DNA of 64,000 bases from Tubulanus polymorphus (lineage: Eukaryota > Nemertea > Palaeonemertea > Tubulaniformes > Tubulanidae): contig NC_134032.1 of NCBI RefSeq assembly GCF_964204645.1, positions 15,310,275 through 15,374,274 on the forward strand, in the 5' to 3' direction. Under the pieces are notes generated by a model that saw only the letters and a list, made by a program, of their open reading frames with translations, did no database searches and had not been told where the DNA came from. A program made the position numbers and the translations under genes. The stretch's first letter is position 1. The number at the start of each line of letters is the position of its first letter. This document shows positions 40,913 through 51,786 of the stretch, piece by piece.

Positions 40913-41504
40913 ATGTTATTTTTTTGCAATTCAGTCTTTGCTTTGATTATAGCATTAATTTTTTGGGATGTCTTTAGGGTTATCGAAGACATCTATTTAG
41001 TTTGATTTACTCATCGGCTGGTTTGCTTAAAACCCTGACCCTATTTAAATGGACGAGAGAGCAGTTGTGAAAGGAGTGAAAATCGGGAGCGTTGTTTAAC
41101 CGAAAATGGGCGGAGCATGAGAGATTCGAATAAGTGATTGACAGAATTGTCAACGTGTCACGTGGAGTTGAATCATTGTTAAATCAATTTCGAATCAGCA
41201 ATATTCTAATGTGCAGAAAAAAAACGTGCGAACAAAACTAACAGCGTTGCCTGGAACTACGAGTCGTCAGGTTGTGTGAATGTGTTGTTTGAATCGTTGC
41301 TATTGTTTCCGTTGCTACGTTACCGTTGCTAGTTATTTACATTCAGGTTTTACGATTATATCGTTAAATGTTTAGAGGCAGCTGTGTATTTTTATCGTTA
41401 TGACATAATTAACTGTTTATCAGAATAATTCAAATAATGCTAACTCGTGTCCGGTGAAAAGCGTGGACTGGGTCTGAAAGACTTCATTTGATTGGTGACC
41501 TCTG

Positions 41505-41614
41505 GGGTCCAGTTCCACAGTTCTGAGTTAAGATTTGACCCTGGGTTAAAACATTGAAAATGAACTAACTTTAACTCAGAGTTAACTCTAACTCACAACT
41601 GTGGAACTGGGTCC
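41505..41614. mobile_element. Palindromic MITE-like element, family 2
   Basis: GGGTCCAGTTCCACAG on the left and CTGTGGAACTGGGTCC on the right. The arms continue GAGTTAAGA... / ...AACTCTAACTCAC around a centre AAAACATTGAAAATGAACTA. About 110 bp, with no coding capacity. Confidence 0.85.
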
Positions 41615-41756
41615 TGATGAACTAACATCACTAATGAATTCTACCTCAGTACTAACTAACGCAAGCAAATTCAACTTACAAAAAGGAATTATCTGTTAGA
41701 AAATGTTGTTGTTGCATATCAAATGTTGTCCATTTGAGTTGTGTTAACGTTTCTCG

Positions 41757-41758
<2 letters not shown>

Positions 41759-41828
<70 letters not shown>
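41759..41828. repeat. (CAG)n repeat
   Basis: About 23 uninterrupted AGC triplets. The Ala or Ser/Gln frames have no gene context. Confidence 0.98.
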
Positions 41829-41830
<2 letters not shown>

Positions 41831-41839
41831 TGATCGACA

Positions 41840-42060
41840 GAGCGTTTCACCAAGAACCTTAGTGTCTGATGTACCACAGTTGGGTTCACTAGGATCGTAG
41901 AGTGACGGAGATCACTGTAGATACAACCACTTCCGGGACTGACTGAACTAAAGGGGTTCATCAAGAACCTCAGTGTCTGATGTACCACAGTTGGGTACAT
42001 TAGGATCGTAGAGCTACGGGGTCATTGTGGAGACAACCGCTGCCAGGACTGAGTGAACAG
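41840..42060. repeat. Dispersed repeat, ACCTTAGTGTCTGATGTACC
   Basis: Two copies about 120 bp apart of TTCA(C/T)CAAGAACCT(T/C)AGTGTC then TGATGTACCACAGTTGGGT and AGGATCGTAGAG. Related to 15945-16120. Confidence 0.85.
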
Positions 42061-42654
42061 AGTGTATGCTTCAGTTAAGTTTTTTCTTGGGGGGGGGGGG
42101 GAGGGCGGATAGTTGGAAGTGGTTTGAGAGGGGTGTGTGAGTCGAGGTGTACTCGGTTTCTGCAGCTATCAACTTGCTGTCTGTTCACACCCGTCAGACG
42201 TTTGACGGAGTGACATATTCACCATTTTCAAAAAAAATGCTTGAAACATTCAAGCGTCGCCACCCCTTGTGGCAGTACACCAGACATTGGTAATTGAAAA
42301 TGAATCGGGATGTCATGTCTGAACCATCAACTTTAGACGACGGTCGTACACCGTTTGTGGAAAATGTGTTCGTCCAAACTTCGCCAATCAAACGACAATC
42401 GTCTGAGGGGGCGGGGTACAGACAGTTGATTGACAGCTGCATTAGTGTGAATGATTGTTGGCGTCTGGAAACTGTGAAAAATGCCTATTCGTGAATTGTG
42501 GATGAATTCAGATATGAGTGTGTGTATGGAGTGTGTGCTGGAATGTATCAATAATTGTCACTATGTCAACTATCCACTGATTAGCTCTAACTAACTTTTG
42601 AGCAACTGCAGCCCCTGGGTTATACTGTTACAGGGCTGCTGGTGATTCCACTTG

Positions 42655-42814
42655 TGGCAATCGAGGAACCACCAGGGGCGCTTACGTAATTCTTCCTGTG
42701 GCAATCGAGGAACCATCAGGGGCGCTTACGTAATTCTTCCTGCGGCAATCGAGGAACCACCAGGGGCGCTTACATAATTCCTCCTGCGGCAATCGAGGAA
42801 CCACCAGGGGCGCA
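42655..42814 (+). repeat. 44-bp array with CCACCAGGGGCGC motif
   Basis: Four copies at exactly 44-bp spacing: (T/C)GGCAATCGAGGAACCACC, AGGGGCGCTTACGTAATTC. The core resembles CTCF sites and the repeats at 7300, 26690 and 56446. Confidence 0.93.
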
Positions 42815-43010
42815 ATGAGTCCTACCTGTACATAATTCAATCCTTAGATTGGGCAAACGTTATACACGCAACTAAACCAACTTCACTCGATATGTAAGGT
42901 TAAAGATAGGTTACCAGTCACTATAAAATGTAATTAGCAGACATATTGTCACATGGGTTGAGTTCCTGGGTATAAAAGAAAAAGTCAAAATGCACCGCCG
43001 AGGGCTGAAT

Positions 43011-43084
43011 TGCCCCGTGTGAGGCTCGAACTCACGACCTTCAGATTATGAGACTGACGCGCTAACCAACTGCGCCAACGAGGC
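43011..43084 (-). tRNA. tRNA-Met(CAT), elongator
   Basis: 74 nt including discriminator A. On the minus strand it begins GCCTCGTTGGCGCAGTTGG and contains GTCAGTCTCATAATCTGAAG, with anticodon CAT at 43050-43048. The B box is GAGTTCGAGCCTC, and the acceptor GCCTCGT pairs with ACGGGGC with a G-T. The sequence matches the vertebrate elongator tRNA-Met pattern, not the initiator (which has AGCAGAGTGG and an A-U first pair). The 3' trailer is shared with the copy at 63634 (ATTCAGCCC-CGGCGGTG) and then runs into T's. Confidence 0.96.
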
Positions 43085-43089
43085 GGTTA

Positions 43090-44615
43090 TTTGTCACATA
43101 GCATGTCACCGAGTCAATGGTCGCATAATTCGTGTTTGTGAAGAATTGAATATGATTTGAATGGTCGTAGCGCGCGTGAGTACGTGCGCGTGTGCGAACG
43201 GGTGCCGTGTGCCGTGTGTGAGGGCTGTCGTCTGTCGTTGTGAGCTTTGTCGTCTGCTATTGTGTTCGGTGTGATTTGTTGACATCGATTCAAAGCGACG
43301 ACTGTTTCTCGAAAATAACGACCGCGAGCGCGCCAATGTCGCTTAACCCGCGAAATGATTCAAATATTCAAATTAGCAAACGTTTTAACGATCGATTTAT
43401 CGATTTTGATATGGAACAACAAAATGAAGCGGTTGTTCATTAGTTTCGAATCTGTCGATGTATTTTTGCTGTGATACATATGCAAGCACTTTTTAAACAT
43501 CAGCACGTATCAATAGTTTCAAATATCGATTTCTATTGTTATTATTCTAAAATTATTACTATTATTATTATTAGTATTATTGATTATCATATCATTACAC
43601 GTCTTATTTTTTCCACCAGAACACGAGGTACGCACTTCCGGTCCATGGCTGACTAAGAATCAAAATCAACTCAAATCAAATTATGGTAGATTATTTAAAT
43701 TCTATTATGATAAAGGGCCCTGTGTGAAAAGCCGTTAGTTTTGAAAACATGAATAAAATGTTTGACTGTGGATATCGATTCCGCATGGATCCGCTAGGTG
43801 TCGTTTGCGTGCATTAAAAACCACAAAGATGTTGCATTCCTTTTTAAATTCAATACCGCTAAAATCTATCCTCAATTTCTCAAATAAAATGTCCTTTATA
43901 AACCTCAACAAAGAGCAATATAGATTCATCTTGTTCGTAAAGTGCAATGTATTATTTCTAAAATAGGGGGCGCGACAATCTAGGCGAAAGTTAATTGAAA
44001 CTGAACCCAATTATGATCGAGTTTTCCTACCGTCAGAGCGCCATCTAGCGGGATAGCTGGTGGCACAGGGTCCTCATTTTTAATTCACTCGTTACTGTTT
44101 AAACTGGACCATGTTTGTTGTTTCATTTTTAATCTTAACTTTTATTCGTTGTCAAATTAGTAATCAACTCTTCTAAAAAGGTTACAAAAATGATACCTTG
44201 CTTCTCTTAATCGACCGGTACATTTTGAAAACCGCAACAAAATTTGTAATCAGTTCATTTCTAATAACTGTCGGGTCTGTAGTTATCGTTAGCTTGATTC
44301 TAATTAAGTAATGTACAGGGTCAGATAGGCGGTCGGCCGGGCCAACTTTTAAGCTCAGCAGTAAGAAACGAGGTATGCATTTTTTAGCCTAAAATAAGTA
44401 ATTTTTTCTTGAATTACCGATTACAATATTCTCTATTTAAATCGTAGATTCATAAAATACAAGTTCTTTGTAATTTTCAGTGTATGTTTGTAGCTAGGAC
44501 GATCTGTCAATTGAAAACGACAAAAAAAAACAAACAATTCATCTTTACTATGTCGATACAAATACCATGACACGTGACTAGACGCGCAGTCGTTCATTGG
44601 TCGATGAGGCGTGCG
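43090..44615. other. Intergenic, no gene recognised
   Basis: Short frames only. (ATT)n-like tract near 43545-43590. A CTCF-like CGCCATCTAGCGGG at 44040. Confidence 0.45.
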
Positions 44616-44621
44616 CTTCGA

Positions 44622-44693
44622 TGACGTCACATAAACCGTTCGAGTGTTGGTGACGTCAATCACTTTTTCCTCTTTTGTGTAATAATGACGTCA
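44622..44693. promoter_or_regulatory. Cluster of three CRE palindromes
   Basis: TGACGTCA occurs at 44622, 44651 and 44686, with a half-site TGACGTG at about 44699. TGACGTCA is the CREB/ATF consensus. It lies between KCNQ and the orphan gene and is not next to a recognised promoter, so regulation is only possible, not shown. Confidence 0.45.
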
Positions 44694-44964
44694 TTGCGAT
44701 GACGTGTTAACGATGTAGGCGATGAAGATGTTGATGACCAATTTATAATTTTTGTTACATTTACAAAATTATTATCAATATCATGAAAAATTAATAAATG
44801 AGTCTGTTTATTACGAAAAAAAAAACAATATCGATTGTTGAGTCGTTGTTCCTATGGTGATGGTGTAGCAAGGACGAAATCGGACATCCGGGTAGTTAAT
44901 TTCTCCAAATTCATCCAACAAGATAGAAACGGCCCAATATCTAAAACATCATTTGGTCAACGTG

Positions 44965-45182
44965 TCGAAACGCTCACATGTCGAATCGATCGGGAACGCG
45001 CACGTGTCGACTCCATCGTGAACGCGCACGTGTCGACTCGACCGGGAACGCTCACGTGTCGACTCGATCGTGAACGCGCACGTGTCGACTCGATCGCGGA
45101 ACGCGCACGTGTCGACTCGACCGGGAACGCGCACGTGTCGACTCGACCGGGAACGCTCGCGTGTCGACTCGGTCGGGAAGCG
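44965..45182. repeat. 26-bp minisatellite of CACGTG E-boxes
   Basis: Eight copies of CACGTGTCGACTCGA(C/T)CG(G/T)GAACG(C/T)G. Most carry CACGTG or a one-base variant and a GTCGAC. One unit has a 2-bp insertion. It begins about 110 bp beyond the 3' end of the orphan gene. Confidence 0.93.
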
Positions 45183-45290
45183 AGCACATCGACCACTCGG
45201 CCTCGCAGACCAGGACACGAACCAGGAATACTGTGAGCCCGAGTCCTGCAGCTTTAAACGTCGTTCTCTAAACGGTTGTGTTCCTGCAAT

Positions 45291-46755
45291 TCACGTTTTG
45301 CCGCCGCTATGATCTTCTATCGACACATCCGGCGTATTCCCAATTCGTGTATCTCCGTTCGTTTCCGGCACCGCGGTCGGCATTTTCCGACTGTTGCCGA
45401 GCAGGGTGGCGGAAACGCCCGAGTTCGACCGTTCGGTTTCGGTCGATACCTGAACCGGTGTAAACAGGGGTGATAGACCGCGCATGTTCGTAGCGGATAT
45501 TAGCTGATATCCAGTCCGGAGTTGATCCGGTTTGTTTTTTACGGACGGCTCCGGTGTAGTGCAGAACCCCGGAACCCTATATCGTAAATTTAATCTATCC
45601 GATGATAATGTCGTCTGCTGATTAATCAGATACTCGGGTGTAAATGTACTCGAGCGTTGTTGCTCGTGGTCGCTACTCCGCCTTAAATCCGGAGTCGTAC
45701 AGGGGAATCCCGTAAACGGATTGACCCGTCGCTCTTGGTTACCGGGAGATAAACTAGTCACTTCCGGTAAGAAACTCGGTGACTTCCGGTCAGGTGATAG
45801 ACTAAATTTACGTTGTTTAGCGCGATGAGTGCCGTAGCTAGATCTCCTCCAACTAGCGGGCGGCTCCGACGAAACGACGTTATGCCTCCCATTATCGCGA
45901 CCGCTAGGGGGAGCCACGATTAATGTAAACGGGTTCTCTATTCCGCTAGTTGATGATGATTTACGCCTTGTGGGTTTCGGGTGGTCACGTGATGGCGATA
46001 AAACCGTCTGTTGCTGCTGCTGATGTTGGTGGTGGGGTAGGTTGAACTCTAGTTGCAATCTAGCTCGCACCGATCTGATATTCGATTGGCGTTTGGGGCA
46101 GCTTAGCTGTAGCAGGTGCTCTTTGCGACTGATTTTCGGAATATCGGTTTTCGGGTGATGTTTTTTTGCAATCGTCGTTTCGTCCGCGTCGTCGTCGTCG
46201 TTTTCGCTTTCAGACGAATCCAAAATGGCCGACCGTCGTAGTGAATTCATCGCTACTTCCGATGGCGGTGGTTTCCTGACAAACGATGCTCCACCCGATG
46301 CGTCATCGTACTCGTCCTTCACCTTCAGTTTCTCTTTGAAGGTCACATGTAATCCATCTGGCGATTGCGTCGCTCCGCCAGGTGGCACTATATTATAGGA
46401 AACGGAACTGCGGCCATTATTGATTAAGCACGATCTGGGCGAGTCTACTGTATTACTACGCGGGTGATTCGCCGCCGTCGTCGGTAAACATGCTAGCGAA
46501 TTTCGTCTGCGCGCGTGCGACGAGGTCAAGGCCGTCAGGGAACGACTGATCGATTTTTGGGTGTTGTTTATATCGTGGAACGATAGGCGGCGCTGGCGTT
46601 CCATTTTTACGTACTCATGACGTAAACGGATATCCTCCCGGGCGATGCTGCGCAGGGACTCGTCGCTGTATTCGGAGCGGACTGCGGCACCGGACCTCTG
46701 TGCGGTCACCGAGGATTTAGCCCTCGGCGACGTCGCCATTATGAATGTGATCCTT
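45291..46755 (-). CDS. Unrecognised basic Ser/Arg-rich protein, 482 aa
   Basis: I do not recognise this protein. The exon is preceded by a good acceptor (TATCTTTTTCAG, exon from 46755) and the ATG at 46739-46737 opens MATSPRAKSSVTAQRSG. The longer frame to 46829 runs back through the intron, so I prefer this start. The frame stays open to a stop at 45291. The protein has no membrane segment or signal peptide. Near the N-terminus, SIAREDIRLRHEYVKMERQR looks helical and charged, and ARRRNSLACLP could be a basophilic kinase site. An acidic stretch (SSESENDDDDADE) is followed by a Lys/His-rich one. The rest is disordered Ser/Pro/Arg/Thr-rich with a short Gln run. A donor near the stop (AAAAC-GTGAAT) could extend it by splicing. 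Codon use and lack of simple repeat support a real gene. Confidence 0.75.
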
Positions 46756-46799
46756 CTGAAAAAGATAAAAGAATTTTCAAGATAACAACATAATTGAAC

Positions 46800-46972
46800 C
46801 ATATCTATCCACAGTGGCTCCAGTTCCACAGTGGACCCAGTTCACTGGCCGGGTGGAGTTCTAAAGTGGATCCGGCTCCAGTTCCACAGCTCAGGATCCA
46901 GTTCCACAGTGGACCCAGTTCACTGGCCGGGTGGAGTTCCAAAGTGGATCCGGCTCCAGTTCCACAAAAGAC
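46800..46972. repeat. ~93-bp duplication of family 2 words
   Basis: Two copies of CCAGTTCCACAGTGGACCCA, GTTCACTGGCCGGGTGGAGT and AAGTGGATCCGGCTCCAGTT. It lies in the intron just 5' of the orphan gene's coding exon. Confidence 0.9.
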
Positions 46973-47078
46973 GATATCCATTAATAATCCAAACTTGATT
47001 GAGGCATGAATGGAAAGAGCATTGTCCGATAGAAATATTTAGATTTTAGCGAATGCAGAAAACCCGTTAACCATCACC

Positions 47079-47303
47079 GGCCCCTTAGACTTAGACTTAA
47101 GACCTGTCCGAGAACAACTTAGTTCTATAGCTAATCTAACAACTTAAGACCAGTCTCAACTCATTTTGGTTCTATAACCAATCTAACAACTTAAGACCAG
47201 TCTAAACTCATTTTGGTTCTATAACCAATTTAACAACTTAAGACCAGTCTTAAGATTTAAGACCGGCACTTTTGTACTTAAGTCATGACTGTGCAACCTG
47301 GAC
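47079..47303. repeat. 47-bp array, family 1 (locus C, inverted)
   Basis: About four units in reverse orientation (AACAACTTAAGACCAGTCT). The right boundary reads AAGTCATGACTGTGCAACCT then GGACCC, resembling the termini of locus B. Confidence 0.85.
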
Positions 47304-47337
47304 CCAACCAATTCTATGCAAGTTAGAATTATAACTC

Positions 47338-47480
47338 AGGGCCAGATCCACAGTAGAGACTAAAGTTCAAATATTGGCTTAAGTCTTAAGACTGGCCTTA
47401 AGTAGTTAGATTGGCTATAGAACTAACATGGTCTTAGACTGGTCATAAGTCTAAGCCATGACTATGGAACTGACCCCTGG
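47338..47480. mobile_element. Short element joining family 1 interior with family 2-like ends
   Basis: The left end CAGGGCCAGATCCACAGTAG and right end CCATGACTATGGAACTGACCCCTGG are inverted (CCAG-TCCA-AGT). The interior has ATTGGCTTAAGTCTTAAGAC and about one and a half 47-bp units in + orientation. About 143 bp. A possible single-copy ancestor form. Confidence 0.7.
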
Positions 47481-48344
47481 TTCCAAAAAGAGAGAAGTTG
47501 ATGAATGAATGCGAACCTTTCCGGAAACATGAGAAAAAGCTACTGAAATTCCACCCGATCTGGGCTAGAAAAACCGGACACAAGTTTTATCGGAAATTTC
47601 ATACAATATTCATAGATATGATTTTTAAAGTCGCTATACTCTCCAAGGGGGGGGCAACTTCACAATCGGTAATTAAAACGAAACCATGTCTATTGACACT
47701 AACTGTGGCCAAACAATTCGGCGGGCGGCCATATTGTCATAAAGTGAAGTACGCACTCTTCTTAATCCATTACTAATCCGTGACACGGTGTGGATTAGTG
47801 AGGATTAGTTAATCCGTACTAATCCACTTATTCGACGATTAGTCGGGTTCGCGGATTTGAAGTGAATTGGCAGGTGTGATTTAACACGGAAAATAGAAAC
47901 CTAACTGAGGTCGTAATTGCGAGTCCGTGACGTCACAATACCGATGATGGATTGATAGTGGGCGTCATGGCGACGCGAAGATTGAAGTTCAACTCCAGGT
48001 TATACAACAACAAAGATTGAGCTTTTTATGATTATTTTTTGATGATTCAACAGCGTTCTTGAATACAGGCCCGCGCAGCCCGGCAATTCCAACGGCAAAA
48101 TACTTACAAGGCAAATTCTAGGCAAAACTTGCGTATTGAAGCAATCGAAGAAATAAGACTTAAATCGAGGCAAACAGCAAAGATATAGGTAATAATGGTT
48201 TTTTAATTCAAAAGGGTTTATAAAACCAGCGCTTAGTCCGGCCCTTCGAATAGCAAATAGTCTAAAGTGGAAAATAGTCTAAATATCCTACCTATGCAAA
48301 ACAAGCAAACTAAAAGTTACAAATAAAATTACTAGCGTTAACCT

Positions 48345-48412
48345 AAAGGTTCGAACCCGGGTCCACCAGCGCCAGCGGAGCATGCTGACCACTAGACTTA
48401 TCAGTTTGGTGA
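48345..48412 (-). repeat. tRNA-derived SINE head or tRNA pseudogene
   Basis: On the - strand, AAGTCTAGTGGTCAGCATGC (A box) and ACCCGGGTTCGAACC (B box). The acceptor ends do not pair. No intact tRNA. Confidence 0.55.
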
Positions 48413-49164
48413 CGCATTCAGCTGTAGTGACCCGGTCAACTGTTGGTTGAAAAAATATTTGGACAAAATGGTTGCCAAATACTTGAATACATAAGAAAAT
48501 TATTCGAAATCTATTTCAATGAGATGAATCAACTTTGCATGAATCTTTAAGCATTTCTTGTAAACTTGAAAAATATACGTCACTTTTAGGAAGGCGCCTC
48601 AAAAAATGGTAATTTTGTGTTATTTATTGTAACTTTTTAACCCATCACAATTTACCTTACCTTTTTACTAGAATTTCAAAATAACGAGATTTTCATTATT
48701 TTCCAAGTTTTTCTAAATCCTATTTTTCTAAACCTATCGTATAACAATTCGTAAGTCGTAAGTCGAATATCGAATATATGCGTGTCTTATACGACGTCCA
48801 CAGTGTTTCACATCCCACGCGAAATGATCCTCTATTCAGCGAGTAGAGAACACAATCAATGACTGATATATCATCGTCTGCCGCGGCCCGAGAACTGCGC
48901 CGCGCAGGCGTGTTACAGCTACAACAGCTATCGGCAGATTGTAGCGACAGACTATTTGGAAAAAATAACATCCGTAATGGTTTTTTTTATGTTTGAGTAT
49001 TGATTCTGTGCCCGGCGCCGTAGCGACCAAATGATACAAGGACTCTATGAACTCGCCGTTGCCTAGTTATTGCCTCCCTTCCTAAATAGGAGAATGCAGA
49101 TCATGGTAGCGATGCTTGAAGCATCTCTCGGTCGAGGATCCCGTGGCCCTGGACCCGCTTTTAA

Positions 49165-49745
49165 CTTACAATTGAAACCAGTCTAAGACTTAGTTCTATA
49201 ACCAATCTAACAACTTAAAACCAGGTCTAAACCCATTTTGGTTCTATAAACAATCTAAAAACTTAAGATCAGTCTAAACTCATTTTAGTTCTATAACCAA
49301 TCTAACAACTTAAGACCAGTCTAAGCTCATTTTGGTTCTATAGCCAATCTATCAACTTAAAACCAGTCTAAGCTCATTCTAGTTCTATAACCAATCAAAC
49401 AACTTAAGACCAGTCTAAGCTCACTCTAGTTCTATAACCAATCTAACAACTTAAGACCAGTCTAAGCTCATTTTAGTTCCATAACCAATCTAACAACTTG
49501 AGACCAGTCTAAGCTCATTTTAGTTCTATAACCAATCAAACAACTTAAGACCAGTCTAAGCTCATTTTAGTTCTATAACCAATCTAACAACTTGAGACCA
49601 GTCTAAGCTCATTTTAGTTCTATAACCAATCAAACAACTTAAGACCAGTCTAAGCTCATTTTAGTTCTATAACCAATCAAACAACTTAAGACCAGTCTAA
49701 GCTCACTCTAGTTCTATAACCAATCTAACTACTTAAGATCTGGAT
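49165..49745. repeat. 47-bp array, family 1 (locus E, inverted)
   Basis: About twelve units of AACAACTTAAGACCAGTCTA and AGCTCATTTTAGTTCTATAACC. Variants (ACTCTAGTTC, CTTGAGACC, AATCAAAC) alternate in runs, so local sub-periods of two units are visible. Confidence 0.95.
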
Positions 49746-50227
49746 TTGCCAAGTTCTATCTATGGTCCCTGGACCTTAATCGCTTCATCATTCATCCATG
49801 GATGGATTAATCTCGATATTGACCTGATACTTAGGCTAAGAAAAAGAAACCCGTCTAGAAAATCTGACACTATCCTTATTAATCATTTTATGATTTGCCA
49901 TCGATATGCGCATGCGCGTGAAAAAAAAACAAAAACTCGAAATCATCGATTCGTCATAAATCACGCGTATTGCGAGCGAGGCGTGCGGACGAAACGACGA
50001 GGCGTTGATACGAATTATTAGAAACGAATTAGGAATTTTAAGGAAATCAGTTGCGTGTGTAAGGAGACGTGGTCTCTGTATCTGAGTATTTCAAACTGGT
50101 GATGCAGAACTCCGACCGACTGCGTTCAGAGTTTCTATTCGCTTCCGGTCGTAAGTGAAGTCTACACGTAAACTCTATCTACAAACTTCGTCTCATTAGA
50201 CTCAATGAAAAGCAGTTGATTTTCCTG

Positions 50228-50455
50228 AGAGAGCCAGTTCCATAGCTGGGCTCAGTTCCATAGCTAAGGACCCAATTCTGTAGTTCTGAATCAAGTTCCA
50301 CAGTTCTGGACCCTGTTCCACAGTTCTGGACCCTGTTCCACAGTTCTGGACACAGTTCCACAGTTCTGAACCCAGTTCCACAGTTCATGTCGCAGTTCCA
50401 CAGTTCTAAATCCATTTCCACAGTTCTGGGCCCAGTTTCACAAAAAAGTTTAACT
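50228..50455. repeat. ~22-bp array, CCAGTTCCACAGTTCTGAAC
   Basis: About ten copies of (C/A)C(C/A)(C/A)(A/T)GTTCCACAGTTCTGGA. It shares the CAGTTCCACAG core with family 2 but has half its period. Confidence 0.92.
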
Positions 50456-50525
50456 CTTAAATCGATTTAATTCCTTCATCAATTCAGTTAATCTTAAATC
50501 GATTAAGGCTTTAATTTTTTTTTTG

Positions 50526-50605
50526 AGAAATTGGGCCCTGGACCAAGTTCCACTGTAGTGTTAGACTTTATTGGGGTTAAATAATTGAAAATGAACTATT
50601 CACCA
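50526..50605. repeat. Half of a family 2 foldback
   Basis: GGGCCCTGGACCAAGTTCCACTGTAG-like left end, GTTAAATAATTGAAAATGAACT centre, no right arm. Truncated copy. Confidence 0.5.
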
Positions 50606-51164
50606 ACCAAGGCGAATTCAACCATTTACCCTGGGCCAAGTAACCTACATATTCATTTTAACACAAACAACCTCTGGCTAGTCTGGAATCAGCTTTTCTG
50701 TTTGTTGTCTTGGCGACCGTCTGTCATCGGGACAAACGACGACTTAAAGCTGATATACTATATCCTAAGGCGACCTATTTGAACTGAGCAGGTCATTTGT
50801 TCGCTCGGGGGCTACCACGTGTCGGCGAATTTAGCTAATTACTCGCGTGAAAGAACAAGCGTTAATATTTAACGTATCCACGTAACGAGAGTCTATTACT
50901 CATTGTGTTCAACAATGGAACAAAATGGGACAACAATGAGATAACAATACACTGCATGATTTATTCAACAATCAAACATCAGGTTTAACTCCTGTTTATC
51001 AACAACAGAAGCGCTGTGGGATTATTCCTCGAAACCTCGATTGCTGCAGAAGCGTTGCGTCTGAGATGTCATACATCCGTTTCTTGCGTAACGTATTAAG
51101 TTTTATTTAAAAAAAAAATTGTCTGTGTCAACAGACCCTACAGGCCAACCATTCAGTTTTACCT

Positions 51165-51262
51165 GATAACTAACACTAGCTCGACCGTAACCCTAACAAG
51201 ATTCGAACTCGACACCTCTTGCATGCTAGCTGAGCACACTAACCACTGGACCACAGACTATT
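51165..51262 (-). repeat. tRNA-derived SINE
   Basis: On the - strand TGTGGTCCAGTGGTTAGTGTGC (A box) is followed by GTGTCGAGTTCGAATCTTG (B box) and GTTAGGGTTACGGTCGAGCT. Typical tRNA-derived SINE head with a body, not a foldable tRNA. Confidence 0.65.
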
Positions 51263-51382
51263 AGCGATAGAAACTGTTTGCAAGTTTGTCTGGTTGGTCG
51301 GGTGAGCGCGGTGACCGGTCTGCTGTTGGACTAAAAGCGGTTTGACTGATCTTCTAGCTTGTTGTAAGATTGGCTTTCGACT

Positions 51383-51500
51383 AGACTCTGGACTATAAAG
51401 TCTGAGCGTTCAACTCTGGACCATAAAGTCTGAGTGTTCAACTCTGGACCATAAAGTCTGAGTGTTCAACTCTGGACCATAAAGTCTAACTGTTCAAATG
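51383..51500 (+). repeat. 28-bp tandem repeat
   Basis: Four copies of ACTCTGGACCATAAAGTCTG then AGTGTTCA, 300 bp before the GPCR exon. Confidence 0.93.
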
Positions 51501-51786
51501 GTTTCTGAGTTGAAACTTACAAGCGAAAGAGATGAACAAGAAAATATTCATATATAGTTTTTTCTTTTTTAGATAACGAGCTTTCATACAGTTATAGATC
51601 CGACTATCAACTTGCGCCTCGGGGGTAAGTCAAATTATACCAGCGCCTTACAGTCGCCTGACAAATTATATAATTATATACTACTAGCTGCTACTGATAA
51701 TCGGTTTGTACTGACACCGGTAAGTTTATCGGCGGTTGATATTTCAGAGAGTCGAGTTGAATTGGGCGTGAGGAGCCTCTAGACGA

